IMG/VR virus record: IMGVR_UViG_3300012923_000005
Coordinates: 1-43,177 of that record
DNA length: 43,177 nucleotides
Reading direction: 5' to 3' (one strand)
From: a virus
Positions 21,731 through 30,137 of the stretch are shown piece by piece. Position 1 is the stretch's first letter; each line of letters starts with the position of its first letter. The notes below the pieces were generated by a model. It did no database searches and was not told the origin of the DNA. It saw only the letters and a list, made by a program, of their open reading frames with translations. Both the position numbers and the translations under genes were made by a program.

Positions 21731-22438
21731 ATGTCAATAGTTGCTGAGATAAATCAGACTGATGTCGCAGTAGAGCACGTCGCAAAATCGCTACAACCGG
21801 AAGCAATCTTAACCCTTGTTAATTCGATCCTCAGTACGCTGTCCAGGCGATATAGCCTGCAATATGCAGACCAAGAGGACCTTAGACAGGCTGGGACCAT
21901 TGCTGCTCTGCAGATATACGAGGGCTATGATCCAGACGAAGGGACGATAGAAGCCTTCCTAGCCCCCCGCATCCGCTTTGCCATGCTGGATGAGATGGAT
22001 ACGCTCCACGCTGGCGGCATTACAGGCGATTACAGCGGAGATCGGCCTACCAGCCTAGAGACGCGCCAGCCTGATTGGTTCCAGGCTAATAGCGCTTCTC
22101 TGGACGATGGGAGCAGCACTCCGTCAGAACCTACGCTAAGGGAATCCCTGGAAGATACAGGCAGCCCGGATCTGGACCGGGAAAAGCTTGCAGACGATGT
22201 AGTTGCTGCTTTATCGAGCCTCCCCTACCGGTCTAGCTCCATTCTAGTGCGCTACTACGGACTCAGGGGGGTCACTCCGCACACTATGCGGGAGCTTGCG
22301 GGCAAGTACCGGGTAGGAGTGGCGGAGATCCATCGGCGAATTGACCGAGCCCTGAAAGAGCTGAAAGATATAGTCGAATCAACTACATCTAGCTATATCG
22401 CCGGACAGAATTTGGAACAAAAACACGAAAACGACTGA
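21731..22438 (+). CDS. Phage-encoded sigma-70-family sigma factor
   Basis: A 235-aa protein. Region 2 lies at about residues 46-90 (YADQEDLRQAGTIAALQIYE, then EAFLAPRIRFAMLDEMD), including the core-binding DLRQAG motif. Region 4 lies at about 162-214 with a helix-turn-helix (PHTMRELAGKYRVGVAEIHR then RIDRALKELK). An acidic, disordered ~70-aa linker replaces region 3. It would redirect host RNA polymerase to phage promoters. ATG 21731 is preceded by AAAAGGGA. Three promoter-like repeats in this genome are candidate targets, one overlapping its own 3' end. Confidence 0.85.
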   Translation: MSIVAEINQTDVAVEHVAKSLQPEAILTLVNSILSTLSRRYSLQYADQEDLRQAGTIAALQIYEGYDPDEGTIEAFLAPRIRFAMLDEMDTLHAGGITGDYSGDRPTSLETRQPDWFQANSASLDDGSSTPSEPTLRESLEDTGSPDLDREKLADDVVAALSSLPYRSSSILVRYYGLRGVTPHTMRELAGKYRVGVAEIHRRIDRALKELKDIVESTTSSYIAGQNLEQKHEND

Positions 22439-22455
22439 ATAACAGTGGCCAGGGC
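22404..22455 (+). promoter_or_regulatory. Putative phage-sigma promoter repeat, copy R3
   Basis: This shares TTTGGAACAAAA, AAAACGACTGAA and the spacing GGAAC-N16-CTGAA with the copies at 14693-14755 (minus strand) and 26768-26827. It is the most diverged copy. It overlaps the last codons of the sigma gene and points to the gene at 22659. Confidence 0.6.
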
Positions 22456-22658
22456 TCTGATTTGTGCCCATTTATCAACCCTGGGCCAGTTTCATACCCA
22501 AGTATGTGCTGAGGCTAGCTAGGGCTAGCAACCGGAATACACCGGATTCTGTGACTCGGATCTGATCTTAATTGCTCGTCTTTGTTGACTCGCAAGGAAG
22601 AAATGAAACGGCCATAGAAAGGGCTAGGTTTTGTCTGAATTTAGGAGATTTGATCAAT
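22456..22658 (+). other. Leader region before the replication block
   Basis: No gene is apparent. It contains short inverted repeats (GCTAGC-TAGG-GCTAGC, CCGG-AATACA-CCGG) and ends with TAGGAGA ahead of ATG 22659. It looks like an untranslated leader of the R3 transcript. Confidence 0.4.
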
Positions 22659-22898
22659 ATGGCTATTGTAAAAGTTGTTCGTGCCGTGCCTGTCATTCCT
22701 GTGATCGAGAAAGTTGTACTTGAGCTGACGGAGCAGGAAGCCCATGACTTGCGCTGGATAGTTGGCAGCATTGGTGGACATTACGAGCTTTCCCCGCGCA
22801 AGACGCTATCCGACATCTGGAGTGCTCTGGCGGACGCGGGTATCGAAGGTACTGACGGGTTCAAGTTCCGAAACGGAGCTGTAATTGATCGTGAGTGA
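22659..22898 (+). CDS. Hypothetical protein (79 aa)
   Basis: A 79-aa protein from ATG 22659, which has TAGGAGA upstream; the frame opens earlier but without an RBS. Sequence ELTEQEAHDLRWIVGSIGGH followed by LSDIWSALADAGI resembles small phage proteins with a conserved helix and GG turn. It is the first gene behind R3. Function unknown. Confidence 0.7.
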   Translation: MAIVKVVRAVPVIPVIEKVVLELTEQEAHDLRWIVGSIGGHYELSPRKTLSDIWSALADAGIEGTDGFKFRNGAVIDRE

Positions 22899-23160
22899 TC
22901 GTCACGAGCTTTTCGATGAACTAGACGCCTGTGAAAGGCGCTGGCGCAGTACATACATGACTCTGGCAGAAGCTGCTGCCGGCTGCAGATGCCTAGATCT
23001 GTTCGCAGACTACTTAGCCACTCCTGCAGGACTCGCCTACGCCCAGCGTCACGCCAATGTACCGACGTATCTGCAGGATATCCAGAGGGAGCAAGCGCTG
23101 GCCAGATCAGCCTCTCTACCTTTCAATCTCCAGACAGTTGGGAGTGTCAAGAATGTATAG
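22891..23160 (+). CDS. Hypothetical helical protein (89 aa)
   Basis: An 89-aa helical protein (HELFDELDACERRWRSTYMT...). GTG 22891 overlaps the upstream gene; TTG 22885 is the alternative. It overlaps the next gene by 8 nt. No family is recognised; the translationally coupled position supports it. Confidence 0.65.
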   Translation: MSDRHELFDELDACERRWRSTYMTLAEAAAGCRCLDLFADYLATPAGLAYAQRHANVPTYLQDIQREQALARSASLPFNLQTVGSVKNV

Positions 23161-23713
23161 GCTGATATTCGGAATACCGGGATGGCTACTGTACTTCATC
23201 CTGATGACTACGCTGATGCTGTTAGGAGTTCCACTGATAGCTCTGGCAATCCACTATCAAGCCTATCGAGACCAAAAAGATGATGGGTTTGTTCGTACTC
23301 ACTGGGTAAATAGTTGGATGTGGCTTTGGGACAATGACGAAGATGGGATAGACGGAGACGCTATTAGCAGTACAGGGGGCTGGAAAAATCTAGATTGGAT
23401 AAAGGCGACGAACAGGTGGAGCGTAGCTAAGCGGATCTTCATATGGAGTGCATGGCGGAACAGTGTAGGGAATGCCCGATGGACAAGGCTGTTTGGGATG
23501 ACGGTAGATCCTAGGCAGGTACATGTCTGGTATCCGACAGAAGAGATGAACCTCAAATTAGGTCCGTACCTTGTACGTCAGGGCTGGCGGTACGAGCTGC
23601 GATTCCCGTGGGGCAGCAGCAAGTGCTTCTTCTGGATGGGCTGGCGGATAGCTCAGCAGACACAGAAGACAGAGGCAGTAGGGTTTGCATTCCAGCCCTT
23701 TGGCAAGCTTTGA
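23153..23713 (+). CDS. Membrane-anchored phage protein, DUF7338-like
   Basis: A 186-aa protein. Residues 2-35 form one or two membrane spans (IFGIPGWLLYFILMTTLMLL, then GVPLIALAIHY). The soluble part is Trp/Arg-rich with WLWDNDEDGIDGD and KRIFIWSAWRNSVGNARW. From memory this pattern matches DUF7338, widespread in phages and of unknown function. GGAG lies 9 nt before ATG 23153. A membrane location is clear; the role is not. Confidence 0.7.
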   Translation: MYRLIFGIPGWLLYFILMTTLMLLGVPLIALAIHYQAYRDQKDDGFVRTHWVNSWMWLWDNDEDGIDGDAISSTGGWKNLDWIKATNRWSVAKRIFIWSAWRNSVGNARWTRLFGMTVDPRQVHVWYPTEEMNLKLGPYLVRQGWRYELRFPWGSSKCFFWMGWRIAQQTQKTEAVGFAFQPFGKL

Positions 23714-23759
23714 GAGCCAAAGTGGTTGTTAACCTTGTTAACTGTCCGTGGGGGAAGTT

Positions 23760-24407
23760 ATGAGTATCCGCTGGCAGGGCACCCCGCAGAAGCCCACACA
23801 GCTGAAGCCATTCGAAGGGGCTCTGTATCCACTGGCCGCAGAAGATTTAGCATTCTTCAGAGCGAAATACGAGATAGACACATTATACGCGCACTACCAC
23901 ATACAACGTGGATTTGATAATCGTGTCTGGACTGATCGCTACGTAATGTCTATTTGGAGCCCAGTAGGTAAGCGCAGGGGGCGTGTTAGTCGGGAAGGTT
24001 GGGAGGGCAGCCCGTTAGAGGCTGTCAGTCGCGGACGAGTTAAGGCGCTTACTTCACCAGAAGTGCAGGAGCCTCTACAGAGCTGGTATTTAAAAAGGGC
24101 TAGTGCAGATAGCTTGATTGTAGTTGAAGATCAGCTATCCGCTATCAAGCTTTATTCCCACGGCTTTAGCGCTGTTGCTCTGCTAGGCGTGCCAGGGGAC
24201 GGCAACATAGGAGCAGACAGGGTTAGGGAGCTAGCCAGCTGGAGCCGTGGGGAAGTGATCATAGCCTTGGATGCAGATGCTACAGACAAGGCTTTCGAGT
24301 TCGCCAGACGCTGGGGGATGGCATTCAGGAAGCTCCGCGTAGCCATCCTAGAACGGGATCTGAAAGATGAACCAGCAGCTAACTTCGGAGAGGTGCTAGG
24401 GCTATGA
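23760..24407 (+). CDS. Toprim-domain protein, primase-like
   Basis: A 215-aa protein with a Toprim fold: Glu in SLIVVEDQLSAIKLYSHG (about residues 118-135) and the DxD motif in VIIALDADATDKAFEFA (about 173-189). The N-terminal ~100 residues lack a typical zinc-binding primase domain. It lies just ahead of the DnaB-like helicase gene, so it probably primes DNA synthesis or forms a split version of the T7 gp4 primase-helicase. ATG 23760 with GGGGGAAG upstream is preferred to GTG 23748. Confidence 0.75.
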   Translation: MSIRWQGTPQKPTQLKPFEGALYPLAAEDLAFFRAKYEIDTLYAHYHIQRGFDNRVWTDRYVMSIWSPVGKRRGRVSREGWEGSPLEAVSRGRVKALTSPEVQEPLQSWYLKRASADSLIVVEDQLSAIKLYSHGFSAVALLGVPGDGNIGADRVRELASWSRGEVIIALDADATDKAFEFARRWGMAFRKLRVAILERDLKDEPAANFGEVLGL

Positions 24408-24634
24408 AGATATCGATAAAAGACTTGTCCGGCGATCTATTGGTAATAGAAGGCTGGCACGAAAAAGTTATCCTGACTGCTGCCACAAAAGGGCCTAGAG
24501 CCGGTGCAGCAACTATAGCATTTAATCTAGATCATGCCAGGACTGTAGTTGTTGCCTTGAGCAACGCGATTGCGCACGAAGAAGCCAATAAGACCCGTAG
24601 GCTGTCAAGGGAGAGTCAATGTCCGGCTATCTAA
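24404..24634 (+). CDS. Hypothetical protein (76 aa)
   Basis: A 76-aa protein with an ATGA overlap to the Toprim gene. The N-terminus is beta-rich (MKISIKDLSGDLLVIEGWHE) and the rest helical (DHARTVVVALSNAIAHEEA). No family recognised. Coupled position in the replication block supports expression. Confidence 0.65.
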   Translation: MKISIKDLSGDLLVIEGWHEKVILTAATKGPRAGAATIAFNLDHARTVVVALSNAIAHEEANKTRRLSRESQCPAI

Positions 24635-24738
24635 TGCATCTCGGTTGCTGGCTGGGGAGGTTCCCCAGAGCTGTACAACGGATACGGCGCAGACGCGCTG
24701 CATGGAGATGGGCATTAACAAGAGGGAGAAGTTTGTAA
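24619..24738 (+). CDS. Small Arg/Trp-rich peptide (39 aa)
   Basis: A 39-aa ORF starting at ATG 24619 behind GGGAGAG. It is strongly basic (residues 16-30 hold nine Arg) with several Trp. It overlaps its neighbours by 16 nt and, via a TAATG junction, by 1 nt. Reading between two coupled genes suggests it is translated; function unknown. Confidence 0.45.
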   Translation: MSGYLMHLGCWLGRFPRAVQRIRRRRAAWRWALTRGRSL

Positions 24739-24899
24739 TGCGATTCTGGATTGGAGGGGCACTAGGGACGGCGGTTGCCATGCTCGGCAGCGCAGGTATT
24801 ACTATAGGGCTGCATTTGGATACTGCCGCAGCGGTCCTAATAGGTATATCACTTGGTACGCTTCTACCCGTTGCTGGAGTTCTTATCGCGGATGCTTGA
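24738..24899 (+). CDS. Two-span membrane protein (53 aa)
   Basis: A 53-aa hydrophobic protein with two Gly/Ala-rich membrane helices (FWIGGALGTAVAMLGSAGIT and AAAVLIGISLGTLLPVAGVL). ATG 24738 overlaps the preceding TAA and has GGGAG upstream. It ends inside the helicase start. Function unknown; it may anchor replication proteins or be an inner-membrane modulator. Confidence 0.65.
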   Translation: MRFWIGGALGTAVAMLGSAGITIGLHLDTAAAVLIGISLGTLLPVAGVLIADA

Positions 24900-26100
24900 T
24901 GCAGAAATCCTAGCGGCAGCAATCGCTAGCAGAGAAGCTTACGACAGGGTAAGCCCGCACATCACCGGGAAGGATCTAACTCCCGATGTCGGATTCTGGT
25001 ACGACCTAGTAGGAGCATGGTATGAGAGAGATCGCAACGCTAGTAGCGTCGATGTTAACGCTATTCGGGCTCTGGGGGAGTCTCGCATATCTAACCCAAA
25101 GCAACGTGAATCTATTCTCGTTGCTATTGGTAATCTCCCTGTTGCTGTTAGTGCTAGCAACGTGGCTCATACAGCGCTGGAGATCAAGAGGCACAATACA
25201 GGGCTTGAGCTTGCAGCAGCCATCGCCAAAGGCGACACGAAGCGAACCCAGAGGCTCCACGTGCTTTATGGGGATCTGCTCAAAGCCACGGAGTTAGGCT
25301 CTAAGAAGCGGCCAGAGTGGCAGCTAGCCACATCGATTGACGAGCTGTTCAGTAAGGTAGGGAATGCAAACAGAATCCCAATTGCTCCTAACGTCCTTAA
25401 TCAACGCATTAATGGCGGAGCACTCCCCGGCCATCATATCGTCGTATATGCACGCCCAGAGATGGGGAAAAGCACATTTGCTATTAACTTTGCCGTACAG
25501 CTTGCCATCAGAGGGCACAGAGTCCTCTATGTCGGCAACGAGGATCAAATTGATATCCTTAAATCACGATCTGTCAGCAGAGCTACCCAGCTAACAGCCG
25601 CAGAGATCGAGCAGGATCTAGCCAAGGCTATCAAGCTCTACAGGGATCGCGGCGTAGAGGATCGCCTTATCTTCGGGCAGCTCAGAGACGGCAATCCCGA
25701 CACAATCAGGAAGCTTGTTGATGAATACGAACCGCAGATTCTAGTTATTGATCAGATCCGTAACCTTGCCGGCGGGGGGGATGGCCTTGTAGCTAATTTG
25801 GAAGCCAACGGGCAGGCCGTCAGACGAATCCTACTCGAATATGGCCTTATCGGCCTTAGCGTCTCTCAGGCTGGCGTAAGCGCTGATTTCAAGCTGTGGC
25901 TTGATATGGGGGATCTGGACAGCTCTAAGACTGGGCTGCCGGGGACAGCTGACTTGCTTATCGGCATCGGCGCTACGCAGGAGATGTTAGACCGCAACCA
26001 GCGGGCGCTAGCCTTGCCTAAGAACAAGCTCAGCTCTGCCGCCAATGCCCATGAAGGGATCATAGTGGAAATTGACAAGTCACGGAGTCTGTACAAATGA
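24892..26100 (+). CDS. DnaB-like replicative helicase
   Basis: A 402-aa RecA-fold helicase. The N-terminal ~130 residues are helical, like DnaB's N-domain. Walker A is ARPEMGKST at residues 187-195, Walker B ILVID at 283-287, and RNLAGGG with downstream SQAGVSADF and LPGTADLLIGI correspond to later DnaB motifs. It would unwind the phage fork ahead of the family A polymerase. ATG 24892 follows GGAG. The Toprim protein 0.5 kb upstream is the likely primase partner. Confidence 0.85.
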   Translation: MLDAEILAAAIASREAYDRVSPHITGKDLTPDVGFWYDLVGAWYERDRNASSVDVNAIRALGESRISNPKQRESILVAIGNLPVAVSASNVAHTALEIKRHNTGLELAAAIAKGDTKRTQRLHVLYGDLLKATELGSKKRPEWQLATSIDELFSKVGNANRIPIAPNVLNQRINGGALPGHHIVVYARPEMGKSTFAINFAVQLAIRGHRVLYVGNEDQIDILKSRSVSRATQLTAAEIEQDLAKAIKLYRDRGVEDRLIFGQLRDGNPDTIRKLVDEYEPQILVIDQIRNLAGGGDGLVANLEANGQAVRRILLEYGLIGLSVSQAGVSADFKLWLDMGDLDSSKTGLPGTADLLIGIGATQEMLDRNQRALALPKNKLSSAANAHEGIIVEIDKSRSLYK

Positions 26101-26462
26101 GAGTTATTGTCAGTGGAGGACGGGACTATAAGGACAGAGCCAGCGTATACCAATGGCTAGACCGGCTGTTTATCGAAGTAGACGGCTATGACTGCAATCC
26201 TGCTGTTGAGCTGATTGTAGGAGGTGCCAGAGGGGTAGATACGTTTGCAGAACAATGGGCAATAGAGAGGCTCGTAAGCTATGACGTATACAGAGCCGAC
26301 TGGGAAGCCGACGGCAAGGCTGCGGGACCTATCCGCAACCGCCGGATGCTGGAGGAAGGCAAGCCAGACTTGGTTATAGCTTTCCCTGGGGGCAGAGGTA
26401 CGGCAAACATGATCGAGATTGCACGTAAGGCCAGGGTAGCTGTATTGGAGATCCCAGAATGA
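26097..26462 (+). CDS. SLOG-domain (DUF2493, YspA-like) protein
   Basis: A 121-aa Rossmann-like protein. It has the SLOG signature: N-terminal VIVSGGRDYKD, central IVGGARGVDTFAEQWA, NRRMLEEGKPDLVIAFPGGRGTANM and a final strand. SLOG/DUF2493 domains bind nucleotides or nucleotide-derived ligands. It overlaps the helicase stop (ATGA). Role in the phage is unknown; a link to nucleotide sensing is inference. Confidence 0.85.
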   Translation: MRVIVSGGRDYKDRASVYQWLDRLFIEVDGYDCNPAVELIVGGARGVDTFAEQWAIERLVSYDVYRADWEADGKAAGPIRNRRMLEEGKPDLVIAFPGGRGTANMIEIARKARVAVLEIPE

Positions 26463-26746
26463 AGATTGAACGGAAGGGGCTGGAGAAGTCTCTGGCAATC
26501 GTTGCAGAGATCCTGACGGCGCGTAAGCGCTGGGGGAAGGGGATGCGTAGCCCCTACACCCCAGATCAGCTGTATGACGCGCTAATCGTGCTAGACGAGC
26601 ATGGCCGGTTCACTGGCACGTCTGACGAGGAAGTGACAAAGCTTCGGCGGCAATTAGCCGCATGCCAGAATAGAGAAAAGGGGCGCAAGTCTGCACTAAC
26701 TCCAGACGAAATTGTCTACGGCAAGACTTCGCCGGAAGCCCCGTAA
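26459..26746 (+). CDS. Hypothetical protein (95 aa)
   Basis: A 95-aa basic, helical protein (GLEKSLAIVAEILTARKRWG..., VTKLRRQLAACQNREKGRKS) with an ATGA overlap to the SLOG gene. The C-terminal half may be a short coiled coil. It ends the block before repeat R2. No family recognised. Confidence 0.65.
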   Translation: MKIERKGLEKSLAIVAEILTARKRWGKGMRSPYTPDQLYDALIVLDEHGRFTGTSDEEVTKLRRQLAACQNREKGRKSALTPDEIVYGKTSPEAP

Positions 26747-26767
26747 ATCTAGCACTTTCGCATCAGA

Positions 26768-26827
26768 TTCTGTTCCAGACTTGGAACAAAAGTCCTAAAA
26801 CGACTGAAGAACATTGGCAAGGGATGA
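26768..26827 (+). promoter_or_regulatory. Putative phage-sigma promoter repeat, copy R2
   Basis: This copy matches the R1 repeat (14693-14755 reversed) almost base for base through CATTGGCAAGGGAT, and has GGAAC-N16-CTGAA. It lies in the only real gap of this gene block, upstream of the 120-aa gene and DNA polymerase. Confidence 0.65.
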
Positions 26828-26855
26828 GTTTTTCAAACAACGGAGATTCCAGACG

Positions 26856-27218
26856 ATGTGCGGATTCAAAGGATATGTGAAGGAGCCCGTTCCTTCGGTA
26901 GAGATCACGCGAGACTCCCTCTCGTATACCGAGCCGGTCTATGCAATTCGGCATCTGACGAAAGATCAGATTCAGTACGTAATCGGCGCACTTGGTACCA
27001 CGCTCGCCAATGACACTCCAGTTGGTCAGGCGACGTATGAAGTGCTTTTCGAGGAAGCCATAAAGGCGGATCTCGAAATCAATCCGGTGACGCTGGGATT
27101 GCTCAAGGTCTCGGATCTGCCGACAGCTGAGGCTTTCTTTTACGAGACGATTGTCCCGGCTGTGATTGCCAAGTCGAAGGCGAACGCGCGGGCAACGCAG
27201 GCAGCCGCAACGGTCTAA
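26856..27218 (+). CDS. Hypothetical protein (120 aa) upstream of DNA polymerase
   Basis: A 120-aa protein beginning MCGFKGYVKEP, with CGGAG before ATG 26856. It looks mixed alpha/beta (VYAIRHLTKDQIQYVIGALG, AEAFFYETIVPAVIAKSKAN). It is the first gene behind R2 and is followed within 2 nt by the polymerase start. It may be a polymerase accessory factor, but nothing in the sequence proves that. Confidence 0.65.
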   Translation: MCGFKGYVKEPVPSVEITRDSLSYTEPVYAIRHLTKDQIQYVIGALGTTLANDTPVGQATYEVLFEEAIKADLEINPVTLGLLKVSDLPTAEAFFYETIVPAVIAKSKANARATQAAATV

Positions 27219-27219
27219 G

Positions 27220-29202
27220 TTGCTCCCAGCATTCCTAGCTAACCTCAATCCCGAAATCTACTTCAGCGATAACTACTTAGTTCTCGATTTCGAGATTGCC
27301 ACTAATCACGGAGACTATGGAAGCGCGATTCACTCCGACAACCAAATGCTACTGGGCGTTTGGAAGTACAAGGGAGTAACGCGGGCTGTTTGGGGGGACG
27401 AGTTCGATCAGGGATGGGAGCAGCTAAGGAAGGATATGGCTAGTGCTGACTTCTTTGTTGCGCACTACGCTAAATACGAGCTGAAGTGGCTGAAGCGGCT
27501 AGGAGTGGATCTTAGAACGGTATTCCCGTTCGATACAGGACTTGCGGAGTACGTACTTTTAGGGAATCTGGCAGCAGGGGCGAAGGAATTAGGGATAGCG
27601 CCCAGAAGCACAAGTTTGGATATGTGCTGCCGGCGGAGGGGACTCCCTATTAAGGACCCCGTTGTCGATACGCTAATCGGCAATGGGATAAACCCGGTAC
27701 GTATTCCGCATCCGTGGCTAGAGGGTAGATGTCGGCAGGACGTTGACACAACGGAGCAAGTATTTCTAGACCAGCGGAAGGCTCTCAAGGAACGTGGACT
27801 ACTTGCGGTGCAATACACCAGATGCCTTCTAACTCCGGTACTGGCTGATATCGAAGGGGAGGGAGTAGCGCTAGATCCGGAGGAAGTTAACAAGGCCTAT
27901 GCGGACTACAGTGAAAGGCTGGCTAAGCTCCAAGCGGAAATGGATGCTTTCACTGGTGGCATCAACGTTAACTCGACTAAGCAGAAAGCTGAGTTCATTT
28001 ATGACACGCTGGGATTCAAAGAGCTTACCAACAAGCGAGGACAGCCTAAGCGCAGCAAGCCTACTAAGCTTCATCCGAACGGCTCAAGAAAGACTGACGA
28101 CAAGACACTGCAACTGCTTAAGGCGACAACTGCACGGCAAAAGAAGTTCATTAAGCTGCGAAAAGAACTTGCGAAAGTCTCTGCAGCGGTATCTAAGAAC
28201 CTTGCGTTCTTTAAGGGTGTCATAGATGAGTACGGGGGAGTCTTCTTTGCCGAGATACATCAGACAAACACGGCAACACACCGTCTGGCGTCTACTGGGA
28301 TTCCTCTCGTATTCAAGACGATCAAGACAAAGGATGGTGAGCCTGCAACGAAGTCTGTCCAGTTTCAGAACACTCCCAGGGGGTTTAAGAAGCTATTCCG
28401 CGCTAAGCGGAAAGGTTTCAAGATTGCGGAGCCTGACGGATCTGGGCTGGAGTTCCGCATTGCAGTCTTTCTTGGAGATGACGCCCAGGGAAGGGCGGAT
28501 ATCGAAGATAGGACATTCGATCCTCACCGGTTCACCGCTAGCGTAATCAACAACGCGACGATTGACGAAGTAAAGGCGAATGAGAAGGCGTCTGGCGAGA
28601 AGAATGTTGATAGCTGGCGGCAGCTGGCGAAGCCGGATACGTTCAAGCCGCTTTACGGCGGTACTAAGGGAACTCCTGAGCAGGAAAGATACTATGCAGC
28701 CTTCCGCTTGCGTTATCCGGGTATCGCAGCGGCACAGGAAAGTTGGGTAGATTCGGCTCTGCTTCATAAGTACCTGATCACTCCGTGGGGATTGGTCTAC
28801 TACTTCCCTACAGCGAGGAGGTCAGAGAGTGGATACGTCAATGTCACCAGTACTGTCTACAACTACCCGATTCAAGCGCTGGCAACAGCAGAGATTATTC
28901 CGATTGCGCTGGTCTATCTGTGGCACCGAATTCGAGAGTGTAAGTTGGAAGAACACGTATTCATCGTTAACACAGTGCATGATTCTGCACCTTGTGAAGT
29001 ACGGGAAGGCAAAGAGCCTGAGTTCATTGATCTGGCTAAGCAGACATTCACTCTGGATGTCTATAACTATCTTGACCGTGTTTACGGTCTGGACTTCAAC
29101 GTCCCCCTAGGCATTGGCCTGAAAATAGGGACACATTGGGGGACCGGGACTGAAATGGCTTTCAATATCTACAAAGATGGACGTGAGGTAAAGGTAAAAT
29201 GA
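27220..29202 (+). CDS. Family A DNA polymerase
   Basis: A 660-aa polymerase. The N-terminal 3'-5' exonuclease begins with the Asp-Phe-Glu motif at residues 23-25 (LVLDFEIATNHG). The palm has motif A in EPDGSGLEFRIAVF, the finger region in KPLYGGTKGTPEQERYY, and motif C TVHDSAP near residue 595. No 5'-nuclease domain is fused; a separate T7 gp6-like exonuclease is encoded downstream. TTG 27220 is the likely start, since the exonuclease motif is already close to the N-terminus; TTG 27166 would be an alternative. Confidence 0.9.
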   Translation: MLPAFLANLNPEIYFSDNYLVLDFEIATNHGDYGSAIHSDNQMLLGVWKYKGVTRAVWGDEFDQGWEQLRKDMASADFFVAHYAKYELKWLKRLGVDLRTVFPFDTGLAEYVLLGNLAAGAKELGIAPRSTSLDMCCRRRGLPIKDPVVDTLIGNGINPVRIPHPWLEGRCRQDVDTTEQVFLDQRKALKERGLLAVQYTRCLLTPVLADIEGEGVALDPEEVNKAYADYSERLAKLQAEMDAFTGGINVNSTKQKAEFIYDTLGFKELTNKRGQPKRSKPTKLHPNGSRKTDDKTLQLLKATTARQKKFIKLRKELAKVSAAVSKNLAFFKGVIDEYGGVFFAEIHQTNTATHRLASTGIPLVFKTIKTKDGEPATKSVQFQNTPRGFKKLFRAKRKGFKIAEPDGSGLEFRIAVFLGDDAQGRADIEDRTFDPHRFTASVINNATIDEVKANEKASGEKNVDSWRQLAKPDTFKPLYGGTKGTPEQERYYAAFRLRYPGIAAAQESWVDSALLHKYLITPWGLVYYFPTARRSESGYVNVTSTVYNYPIQALATAEIIPIALVYLWHRIRECKLEEHVFIVNTVHDSAPCEVREGKEPEFIDLAKQTFTLDVYNYLDRVYGLDFNVPLGIGLKIGTHWGTGTEMAFNIYKDGREVKVK

Positions 29203-29414
29203 GTGTTGTAGTTACAGAGAAGACGGTTAAAACCGTCACGATTGAGATATCCGAGCAGACAGCCAAAAAGATCAACAGCTTGATCGAAGAACATGGCGAC
29301 ATCTTTTCAGAGGGAAGTGTGGATTTGCGAGCCTTGTCCTTGGATCTAGACAGCGCCGAGCTGTTCTCAGATGCAGCCTTGTTCGGAAGTGATGATGACT
29401 CAGAGGGTTGCTAA
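29199..29414 (+). CDS. Acidic small protein (71 aa)
   Basis: A 71-aa protein with an ATGA overlap to the polymerase stop. The first 35 residues are beta/alpha (VTIEISEQTAKKINSLIEEH); the C-terminus is very acidic (FGSDDDSEGC). No family recognised. It may interact with the replisome, judged only by position. Confidence 0.65.
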   Translation: MSVVVTEKTVKTVTIEISEQTAKKINSLIEEHGDIFSEGSVDLRALSLDLDSAELFSDAALFGSDDDSEGC

Positions 29415-30137
29415 TTGAGTCAGTTCAAGGGATTCATTGCCAAGATAGGCACTAAGGAAGGGACTAGCGCCCGTGGCAAGTGGACTGCCTATTCCTTCAA
29501 AGTTGAAAAGGATGACGGGAGCGAATATGAAGATTGGGTCAACTTCGGATTCGAGCGCCCCCCGTTCAAGGAAGGCGACTACATCGAGTTTCAGGCCGAC
29601 CAAAACGAGCGTGGTTTCCTTCAGTACATCAAAGGGACAGGAAAGCCAATCAAGAACCCTCCTGCCAGAGCAAGTGCCAAGCAATCGGGAAATGCTGTAT
29701 CTGGAAATCCTGCGACAGGAGCAGGTACGGGCACGGCGGGTAGCACTGCAGCGAACGCTGGAGCTGATCGCCAGACGCAAATAGTCCTGCAGCACTCACA
29801 GGAGATCGCTATCCGCGTTGTCGCGGTGCTGCTGACTAACGATGCGTTGCCGATGTCGGAGGCTAAGACGAAGGCAGGGACGGCTAAGCGCTTTAACGAG
29901 ATCATGGCCTTTGTAGACAAGCTGACTGTGAAGTATCACAACGACGCTGCTACAGGACGGATTCTCACGACGGTTGCCGATAGTCCGATTGATACATCTC
30001 CAGATGGGCCTATCCCGCCAGCGGCTACCGAGAAGCCTAAGAAGGCTAAGCCTCGCGTGAGTGATCCTGAGCCGGAGCCAGAGGGCGACGCAATCGACTC
30101 TGACGAGCAAGACGACGACAACGTAGGAGTCTATTAA
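29415..30137 (+). CDS. Single-stranded DNA-binding-like protein
   Basis: A 240-aa protein from TTG 29415, directly after the previous stop. Residues 1-75 look like an OB fold (FKGFIAKIGTKEGTSARGKW, YSFKV, YIEFQADQNERGFLQY). A Gly/Ala/Thr linker leads to a helical segment and a highly acidic tail (SDEQDDDNVGVY) ending in an aromatic residue, as in T7 gp2.5 and bacterial SSB. Between the polymerase and exonuclease genes this is the best SSB candidate. Confidence 0.65.
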   Translation: MSQFKGFIAKIGTKEGTSARGKWTAYSFKVEKDDGSEYEDWVNFGFERPPFKEGDYIEFQADQNERGFLQYIKGTGKPIKNPPARASAKQSGNAVSGNPATGAGTGTAGSTAANAGADRQTQIVLQHSQEIAIRVVAVLLTNDALPMSEAKTKAGTAKRFNEIMAFVDKLTVKYHNDAATGRILTTVADSPIDTSPDGPIPPAATEKPKKAKPRVSDPEPEPEGDAIDSDEQDDDNVGVY

